A stretch of DNA of 10,806 nucleotides from an uncultured Bartonella sp. (GTDB taxonomy: Bacteria; Pseudomonadota; Alphaproteobacteria; Rhizobiales; Rhizobiaceae). The stretch lies in NCBI GenBank assembly GCA_946481695.1, contig CAMLON010000039.1:1-10806 (forward strand), given 5' to 3'. Below, one piece after another: positions 6,465 through 10,806 of the stretch. Below the pieces are notes generated by a model. It saw only the letters and a list, made by a program, of their open reading frames with translations, had not been told where the DNA came from and made no database searches. Positions within the stretch are counted from its first letter, which is position 1; every line of letters begins with the position of its first letter. Made by a program: the position numbers and the translations under genes.

Positions 6465-7094
6465 ATGCCTTTAGCTGTCACTTTGAGCCCCGCCGATCTT
6501 GCCGCATTATTATGCAGCCGCATTTGCCACGACCTCATTTCACCTGTCGGGGCAATCAATAACGGTGTCGAACTATATGACGAGAGTGACGCACAGGAAG
6601 ATGCTATAGAACTTATCCGCATGTCGGCGGTCAATGCATCGTCGAAACTGCAATTTGCCCGCATTGCTTTTGGTGCGGCCGGTTCTGCAGGAAGCGAGAT
6701 TGACAGCGGCGACGCTGAAACAGTTGCCAAAAATTACATGGAAAACGAAAAAGGCAATCTTGATTGGAAAGCACCGCGTCTGCTTTTGCCAAAGAATGAG
6801 GTAAAATTGCTGCTTAATCTTGTTCTGGTGGCCAATTTTTCGATTCCACGCGGCGGAGATATTGTCGTCGAGATCGGTGAAGAAAATGGTAAACGCGCTT
6901 TTCAGCTCAAGGTAAGCGGAAAAATGTTGCGTGTGCCGCCTAAATTCCTTGAATTATATAATGGTCAGGTTCCTGAAGAACCGATTGATGCCCATAGCGT
7001 GCAATTTTATTATACTTTGCTTTTGGCACAAATGGCCAATATGACAATCGGCGTTCAGGCTCAGCCGGAAATCATCACTTTTACTGCCGGCTGA
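6465..7094 (+). CDS. chpT: ChpT histidine phosphotransferase of the CckA-ChpT-CtrA relay
   Basis: 209 residues, the usual length. The N-terminal DHp-like part begins LSPADLAALLCSRICHDLISPVGAI; the His in CHDLISP (His22 from this start) is the phospho-accepting residue. The DHp helices (about 8-75, ending SSKLQFARIAFGAAG) lead into a degenerate ATPase-like domain (about 80-209) lacking ATP-binding N, G1 and G2 boxes, as in ChpT dimers. ChpT takes phosphate from the receiver domain of the hybrid kinase CckA and passes it to CtrA and, in other alphaproteobacteria, to CpdR, controlling cell-cycle progression in the cytoplasm. I chose ATG 6465, nine bases after GGAG; an in-frame TTG at 6450 lies inside that signal. 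It is divergent from eipA and faces ctrA. Confidence 0.93.
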   Translation: MPLAVTLSPADLAALLCSRICHDLISPVGAINNGVELYDESDAQEDAIELIRMSAVNASSKLQFARIAFGAAGSAGSEIDSGDAETVAKNYMENEKGNLDWKAPRLLLPKNEVKLLLNLVLVANFSIPRGGDIVVEIGEENGKRAFQLKVSGKMLRVPPKFLELYNGQVPEEPIDAHSVQFYYTLLLAQMANMTIGVQAQPEIITFTAG

Positions 7095-7121
7095 TAAGGC
7101 AAGTGTTTGGTCATTCTTATG

Positions 7122-7156
7122 CGGCGTTTTGCATTGTTTTGCAAAATGCCGTGTTT
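7122..7156 (+). terminator. Rho-independent terminator of chpT
   Basis: GGCGTTTTGCA (7123-7133) pairs with TGCAAAATGCC (7140-7150), with one G-T wobble and a 6-base loop; C7122/G7151 extends it. GTGTTTT follows. It lies 28 bases past the stop codon. Confidence 0.8.
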
Positions 7157-7746
7157 TAAAGAGTGTCGGTCAAAAAATCGGAATGCGTGGAACGCTTTTC
7201 TCTGATGCTTTCACTGCTCTTTTTTGGGAAAAAACGCGGATATTGAAGAGCATTCAGGTAGGCGAGGGGGAGCGATAATTTTCCCGTGCCGAATTGTTTT
7301 TCCTTTGCTTATTAAATTTTTTTGTTGGTTTGATCTCCAAAGCCACGTTTGCAAACCAATTAAAAGCTTCAAGTCTTTTTCTTTTTTTAGTATCAAAAGA
7401 GGCGTTTAAAAGTCGGAACGGCCAAGCAAATTCATTGCGTTAAATAAACAAAATCAAGAAATTGATTTGAAGCTTTCACGCGTTTTTTAAAACTTCAACT
7501 TGGAAATAGCCCAACAGTTTTGACAATTTCTGCGGTTCCTTTGTAAGAATTGTTTAAAGGGATTTTTCTTCTTTAGCCGGAAGATCACCTTATTGATAAG
7601 CAGGGACATAAAACAGAAACATTTATAGAAAAACTTGCAGCAGAGGCAGAAAACTTGGGAGCCGGAAAACAGAGCCTGAACAGGCAAAAAATGATGGTGC
7701 ACCAATATGATAGGAGCAGTATTAAAGGTGAAGGACAAAAGAAAAA
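7157..7746. other. Spacer between chpT and ctrA, no firm gene
   Basis: About 590 AT-rich bases between the two convergent genes' terminators. No frame here has a start, Shine-Dalgarno and recognisable domain. A short inverted repeat AAATCAA/TTGATTT lies at 7451-7468. The right third contains an open frame without a start (annotated separately). The stretch is unusually long for convergent neighbours and may be gene debris. Confidence 0.5.
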
Positions 7747-7762
7747 CCGGAGACTTTTTTAA
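7577..7762 (+). pseudogene. Possible gene remnant between chpT and ctrA
   Basis: After a TAG at 7574-7576 the + frame stays open for 61 codons to TAA 7760-7762. The composition is protein-like: HLIDKQGHKTETFIEKLAAE, a Glu/Ala helix, then SLNRQKMMVHQYDRSSIKG and a basic end. The first ATG is only at 7691, and no Shine-Dalgarno precedes it. The end runs into the ctrA terminator. It could be the 3' part of a broken gene or chance; no family is recognised. Confidence 0.2.
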
Positions 7763-7780
7763 AAACTGAAAAGTCTCCGG
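7747..7780 (-). terminator. Rho-independent terminator of ctrA
   Basis: CCGGAGACTTTT (7747-7758) pairs perfectly with AAAAGTCTCCGG (7769-7780), a 12-bp stem with a 10-base loop. On the minus strand it is followed by TTTTTCTTTT, and it lies 48 bases past the ctrA stop codon. Confidence 0.9.
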
Positions 7781-7827
7781 CGTATTTATTTAAATTATCT
7801 GTCGTGAAACAAAATTTTTAAGAAAAA

Positions 7828-8529
7828 TCAAGCGGTTTCGCGCATCGGTTCTTCTGTCGGTTCACGCAGTACATAACCGCGACCCCATACAGTTTCGATG
7901 TAATTGACGCCACCGGAAACAGCATCCAGCTTTTTGCGAAGTTTGCAGATGAAAACGTCGATAATTTTAAGTTCGGGCTCGTCCATGCCACCATAAAGAT
8001 GGTTCAAGAACATTTCCTTGGTCAAAGTTGTTCCCTTGCGCAGGGAGAGAAGTTCGAGCATCTGGTATTCTTTGCCGGTTAAATGAACCGGATGACCGCC
8101 GATTTCAACGGTTTTTGCATCGAGATTGACAACGAGATCGCCGGTCGCAATCACCGATTGGGCGTGTCCCTTCGAACGGCGAACAATAGCATGAATGCGG
8201 GCAACCAATTCATCTTTATGAAATGGCTTGGTCATATAATCATCGGCGCCAAAGCCAAGGCCGCGCACTTTATCTTCAATGCCACCCATGCCGGAAAGAA
8301 TGAGGATTGGCGTTTTGACTTTGGAAAGACGCAAAGTGCGCAAAACTTCATAACCCGACATATCAGGCAGGTTGAGGTCTAACAAAATGATATCGTAATC
8401 ATATAATTTGCCAAGGTCTACACCTTCCTCTCCAAGGTCTGTCGTGTAGACATTAAAGCTTTCCGATTTGAGCATAAGCTCGATGCTTGTCGCTGTCGCG
8501 TGGTCATCTTCAATCAATAAAACGCGCAT
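7828..8529 (-). CDS. ctrA: CtrA, master cell-cycle response regulator
   Basis: 233 residues, the normal length. Receiver domain (1-116): acidic pocket E7/D8/D9, phospho-acceptor D51 in [17 protein letters not shown] near 79 and the conserved Lys in MTKPF. OmpR/PhoB winged-helix domain (about 125-225): [12 protein letters not shown], the recognition-helix region [18 protein letters not shown], and the wing [12 protein letters not shown]. CtrA-P binds TTAA-N7-TTAA and TTAACCAT sites, activating division, envelope and motility genes and, in Caulobacter, silencing the replication origin. The protein ends RETA, not the Ala-Ala that targets Caulobacter CtrA to ClpXP, so proteolytic control may differ. 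AAGGGG lies about eight bases before the ATG. Its upstream DNA carries CtrA half-sites and GANTC sites, consistent with autoregulation and CcrM control. Confidence 0.97.
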   Translation of the reverse strand: MRVLLIEDDHATATSIELMLKSESFNVYTTDLGEEGVDLGKLYDYDIILLDLNLPDMSGYEVLRTLRLSKVKTPILILSGMGGIEDKVRGLGFGADDYMTKPFHKDELVARIHAIVRRSKGHAQSVIATGDLVVNLDAKTVEIGGHPVHLTGKEYQMLELLSLRKGTTLTKEMFLNHLYGGMDEPELKIIDVFICKLRKKLDAVSGGVNYIETVWGRGYVLREPTEEPMRETA

Positions 8530-8799
8530 ATCCTATATCCCCTTTCCACTAGCCGAATCAGGCGTTATCGCGGTCAATGCAAACAACTGCGCCATGAACG
8601 TGCACAGTTGATTTAAAAAACACCATAAAATCATGATTTTAACCGAAACCATGATTTTACATTTCGGCAGCACTCAGAACAATTCGTTGCCTCTTTAACC
8701 AATCTGCATCAAAATGGTTAACAAAATATGATTCTTGTTGGCAAGAAGTTAATAAAAATTTGTGAAAAAAACCTTGTATTACCTTGATTCAAGGTGATA

Positions 8800-8877
8800 A
8801 AAACTGAACAGATATGCTTAATTTTTACTTTAAGAAATTGCTCTAACCGATTCAACAGACTCACTGTTTTCAGTTTT
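8800..8877. repeat. Long inverted repeat in the ctrA upstream region
   Basis: AAAACTGAACAG (8800-8811) is mirrored by CTGTTTTCAGTTTT (8864-8877), complementary apart from two extra bases in the right arm. The 52-base interior holds GATTC (8849) and GACTC (8858). Confidence 0.55.
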
Positions 8878-8879
8878 GA

Positions 8880-8912
8880 AAAAGGCTTTTTTGTGTTGAA
8901 AAATGGCCTTTT
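8880..8912 (-). terminator. Terminator-like hairpin between ctrA and fliJ
   Basis: AAAAGGC (8880-8886) pairs with GCCTTTT (8906-8912), extended by TTTTT/AAAAA past a two-base bulge. On the minus strand it is followed by TTTTTC and on the + strand by TTTTG, so it may act in either direction. It could isolate ctrA from leftward read-through or end a small + transcript. Confidence 0.4.
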
Positions 8913-9154
8913 GTTTACCGAGCTTTAAGGGACATCCGCTATAGTGCTCAAAGACCGTAAACAAATGGTTAAAAATCCAGCCCGATTTCGTTCGTTATAA
9001 GCGTCGGGTGAGAAAAGCCTTGAACAAACCTGCCATCTCTTCGGGGAGCGTTCATGGTTCCTTTAACAAAAGGGGATAAACCGTTTTTCCGGTGAGTATA
9101 TGAGTATCAAGGTGTGAACGTGTTGTTGTTCACGGTAGTCAAGGAGTATTGCGT

Positions 9155-9541
9155 ATGAAACCGCGTGAAAGTGTGGTTCGGTTGAAGATGTTCCAGGTGC
9201 GCGAAAAACGTCGCCAGATTTCTCAACTTGATATGATGATGGGCGAGTTCAATCGTATGGCAAGCGAGTTGGAAGCGCAGATTGTTAATGAAGAGCGCAA
9301 ATCCGGTATTACCGATGTCAACCATTTTGCCTATCCCACTTTTGCACGCGCTGCCCGTCAACGGCGCGAAAACCTCATGAATTCCATCCGTGATTTGCAA
9401 ATCCAGAAAGCATCCGGCGAAATGAAGCTGCATGAGCTTGAAGCCGAACTTGAACGTGCAAAAGCTTTGGAAGAACGCGACGGCAAGGCATTGCCCGATG
9501 AAGATGCAGTGTTTGTCCAAAGCCGCTCGATGATCGGTTAA
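9155..9541 (+). CDS. fliJ: FliJ-like flagellar export protein
   Basis: 128 residues, almost entirely charged alpha-helix: RLKMFQVREKRRQISQLDMM, then a second arm RQRRENLMNSIRDLQIQKASGEMKLHELEAELERAKALEERDGK, giving the two-helix antiparallel coiled coil expected of FliJ. FliJ is the cytoplasmic stalk that inserts into the hexameric export ATPase FliI, like the gamma subunit of F1, and helps export of flagellar substrates. I chose ATG 9155, eight bases after AAGGAG (9141-9146), over the TTG at 9149. It is divergent from ctrA with no fliI beside it in this window; an upstream CtrA half-site fits CtrA control of motility genes. FliJ proteins diverge quickly, so the call rests on length, helix pattern and context. 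Confidence 0.8.
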   Translation: MKPRESVVRLKMFQVREKRRQISQLDMMMGEFNRMASELEAQIVNEERKSGITDVNHFAYPTFARAARQRRENLMNSIRDLQIQKASGEMKLHELEAELERAKALEERDGKALPDEDAVFVQSRSMIG

Positions 9542-9663
9542 GACCGCGGTTTTAAAATTCTACCTCGACGCCAATTCGACGGTCGTGGGCGAGGACGAAA
9601 ATCTTCAAGGAAACACGTTGCGGATATTTTGGCCTTTTTGTCGTTAAGGGCACAGAGCGTTTT

Positions 9664-9691
9664 AACGGGAAACGGTTTTTCCCGTTTCTTT
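9664..9691 (+). terminator. Rho-independent terminator downstream of fliJ
   Basis: AACGGGAAA (9664-9672) and TTTCCCGTT (9678-9686) form a perfect 9-bp stem with a 5-base loop, then TCTTT. It lies 120 bases after the fliJ stop codon, leaving a long 3' untranslated region. Confidence 0.8.
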
Positions 9692-9841
9692 GACAATATT
9701 TAAAAATCGGGACCTCCGGCAAAGCACTAATTTTTCATCAAAACGCGCTTTCAACACAGCGTGGACAAAACCCGAAACTATTCTCCAGTGCCTACTGATG
9801 GCGGGCATGAAATGGTCGGTTGAAGAACCGGCCATTTTTTT
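9692..9841 (+). ncRNA. Candidate small RNA between two terminators
   Basis: A second, very strong terminator at 9810-9841 has no protein gene to serve, since transcription from fliJ should stop at 9691. A short independent transcript would explain it. TTGACA at 9690-9695 could be a -35 box, but no clear -10 sits at normal spacing. Simple backup termination for fliJ is the alternative. Confidence 0.25.
9810..9841 (+). terminator. Strong Rho-independent terminator
   Basis: AAATGGTCGGTT (9810-9821) pairs with AACCGGCCATTT (9826-9837), one G-T wobble, with a tight GAAG tetraloop, and the T-run continues to 9841. Confidence 0.85.
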
Positions 9842-10709
9842 CGTGCTTTCTTATCTTCATGCTTTTCTTAATTTTTGCCCATTACATCCGGATTGTTCCT
9901 AGCGACAGTTTCTCACCTTTACGCGGGCTTTGTGAGCACCCGAAGATCATCATTCCGGTCATACCCCGCAATTTTACCGATTATATCGACGTGTCTTTCC
10001 AAAAAATCAGGCGATCAGCAGGGAACTTATTTCGATTTTTGTCCTGAAGATTTTACCCGCCAAGCATGAAGCTCCAACAAGTGATTGCCGGCTTGATGCG
10101 CGAGGTTGAAGACAAGACTTGCACTAAAATCAAAAAGAAGTTTTGAACTCACTTCTTTTGGGCGGGAGCCTTGCAATCGAGCGGAAATAGCGCTTTGAAA
10201 CCCTTACCGCCTGCCAAACAGCCTTGAGAGGGGAATAAGTCTTAAGGGCAAAAAGAGGAGGAGGTGCGATCGAAAGATGAGAAAAACCGCTCACCTGAGC
10301 CGAGCTGCTTCACAAAAGTTTATAAAAATGTGAGGAACGGCAATCTGTCAAAAATGCTCATTTCTTTGGATTCGAAAACCGACAAAGAAAACTTGCATGA
10401 CAATAAACAAAGAATTCCTAACTGGACAGGGAACGACAATCCGAATCCTGAAAGTTAAGAACGAAAAGAAACTGTAAAAATAAGAGATGAGTTTAATTTT
10501 CAAAAAAGTCGGAAAAATCGGCAATTTTAGTATTGCAGCAACTGAATTTTTTTAAGACGCATAGTTTTCGTCGGAAGTGCGTTGCGCCGGAAGTGTTTTT
10601 TAAAATATGGTAAGGAGTCGCAAAACAAGGTTCGAGATTTGCAGCCGCTTTTCCGCAGGTGTTCATTTTCAGGAAAATTTTTATACCGCATTCTTGAATT
10701 CGCCTTAAT
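9842..10709. other. 870-base stretch without a recognisable gene
   Basis: Several short + frames overlap here (up to about 75 codons) but none has a good Shine-Dalgarno plus a known domain. Two are worth recording. A 26-codon frame at 10066-10146 (MKLQQVIAGLMREVEDKTCT...) has natural-looking codons but no Shine-Dalgarno. A 64-codon GTG frame at 10264-10458 follows the purine-rich AGAGGAGGAG (10254-10263), which is too close to the GTG, and its product is very polar. A perfect 9-bp hairpin AAAAGAAGT/ACTTCTTTT lies at 10133-10159. The stretch looks like decayed sequence. Confidence 0.45.
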
Positions 10710-10752
10710 ATAAAACAACCGTTTCTTAAAATGAAAGAAACGGTTGTTTTAT
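10710..10752 (-). terminator. 18-bp perfect stem-loop, terminator of a gene at the right edge
   Basis: The arms 10710-10727 and 10735-10752 (core AACCGTTTCTT/AAGAAACGGTT) are fully complementary around a 7-base loop. A/T-rich outer ends give it a U-run on either strand. It most likely ends a minus-strand gene entering from the right; bidirectional use is possible. Confidence 0.7.
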
Positions 10753-10806
10753 TGATATTTCAAGGCAAGAAGGGTCAAGCATATCAATGCCGGTATTGCT
10801 GAATAC
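10750..10806 (-). CDS. Possible C-terminal end of a minus-strand gene running off the window
   Basis: The minus frame reads YSAIPALICLTLLALKYQ and stops at TAA (10750-10752), whose bases form the outer pairs of the terminator stem. Stop codon plus immediate terminator is a common gene ending, and the residues look like a membrane segment. A second minus frame stays open through the stem to about 10728, so the choice is uncertain. Too short to identify. Confidence 0.3.

Larger units (their letters stand above)
8530..9154. promoter_or_regulatory. ctrA / fliJ divergent control region
   Basis: 625 bases without a gene. CtrA half-sites: exact ATGGTTAA (complement of TTAACCAT) at 8714-8721 and 8965-8972, and near matches TTAACCAA 8695-8702 and TTAACCGA 8639-8646; the 8695 and 8714 sites form an inverted pair. 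GANTC sites lie at 8555, 8730, 8786, 8849 and 8858. Palindromes AAAATCATGATTTT (8627-8640) and ACCTTGATTCAAGGT (8781-8795) are perfect. A GTGAAC/GTTCAC hairpin (9114-9133) sits just before the fliJ Shine-Dalgarno. The half-site nearest ctrA is about 110 bases from its start codon. Confidence 0.7.

Noticed and set aside
7487..7738. 83-codon minus-strand frame between chpT and ctrA
   Set aside because: TTG start, Cys/Phe-rich composition, no Shine-Dalgarno, and the ctrA terminator lies directly upstream.
9100..9117. Five-codon mini-frame (MSIKV) upstream of fliJ
   Set aside because: No Shine-Dalgarno and no attenuation-type codon bias; such short frames occur by chance.
9942..10047. Weak resemblance of a + frame (FTDYIDVSFQKIRRSAGNLFR) to the DYTDFY...LFR segment of fumarylacetoacetase
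   Set aside because: Only a few scattered residues agree, the catalytic and metal ligands are missing, and neither flank supports it; a translated search would decide.
10626..10645. GGTTCGAGATT resembling a tRNA T-loop
   Set aside because: The bases either side do not form a T-stem, and no acceptor, D or anticodon arm can be built around it.
1..10806. CRISPR array, insertion sequence, integrase, toxin-antitoxin or phage defence genes
   Set aside because: No regularly spaced identical repeats, no transposase or integrase motifs and no target-site duplications were seen; all clear genes are core chromosomal ones.

Overview
The window looks like chromosomal DNA of a hyphomicrobial (Rhizobiales) alphaproteobacterium of the Brucella/Bartonella kind. 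The anchor is the cell-cycle block eipA (DUF1134) / chpT / ctrA, which I recall as neighbouring loci in Brucella abortus. Moderate-to-low GC, long degraded-looking spacers and a retained flagellar gene (fliJ) fit a Bartonellaceae genome, possibly a flagellated or insect-gut Bartonella. The genus is inference; no rRNA or tRNA is present to settle it.

Left part (1-2036, + strand): the 3' end of a Gfo/Idh/MocA sugar oxidoreductase, then a complete PLP-dependent DegT-family sugar aminotransferase. Such pairs oxidise a UDP-sugar at C3 and then aminate it. In this lineage the best candidate product is UDP-2,3-diaminoglucose for lipid A (GnnA/GnnB type). Two stem-loops follow the aminotransferase. 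A spacer (2037-2589) holds a possible remnant of a minus-strand membrane protein gene and four degenerate 21-bp tandem units.

Centre-left (2590-4762, - strand): an NCS2/AzgA-type purine permease with its own terminator, then an 850-bp gene-poor stretch with several strong stem-loops, some possibly from a minus-strand small RNA or from the end of the operon to the right.

Centre (4763-8529): an apparent minus-strand operon of eipA (periplasmic envelope-integrity protein) and an uncharacterised membrane-anchored coiled-coil protein with a basic tail. Divergent from it is chpT, the histidine phosphotransferase that passes phosphate to CtrA. After a 730-bp spacer comes ctrA on the minus strand, facing chpT; both have clear intrinsic terminators. 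Signal flow would be CckA (not here) -> ChpT -> CtrA, and CtrA is known to activate eipA in Brucella.

The ctrA-fliJ divergent region (8530-9154) is the richest regulatory DNA here: five GANTC (CcrM) sites, CtrA half-sites (TTAACCAT and variants), two perfect palindromes, a long inverted repeat and a terminator-like hairpin.

Right part (9155-10806): fliJ with two successive terminators bracketing a possible small RNA, then about 870 bp with no recognisable gene, an 18-bp perfect stem-loop, and perhaps the last codons of a minus-strand gene running off the window. I found no transposon, CRISPR array, tRNA or rRNA, and no convincing new multi-gene system. The best leads are the ctrA control region, the coiled-coil partner of eipA and the structured intergenic transcripts.
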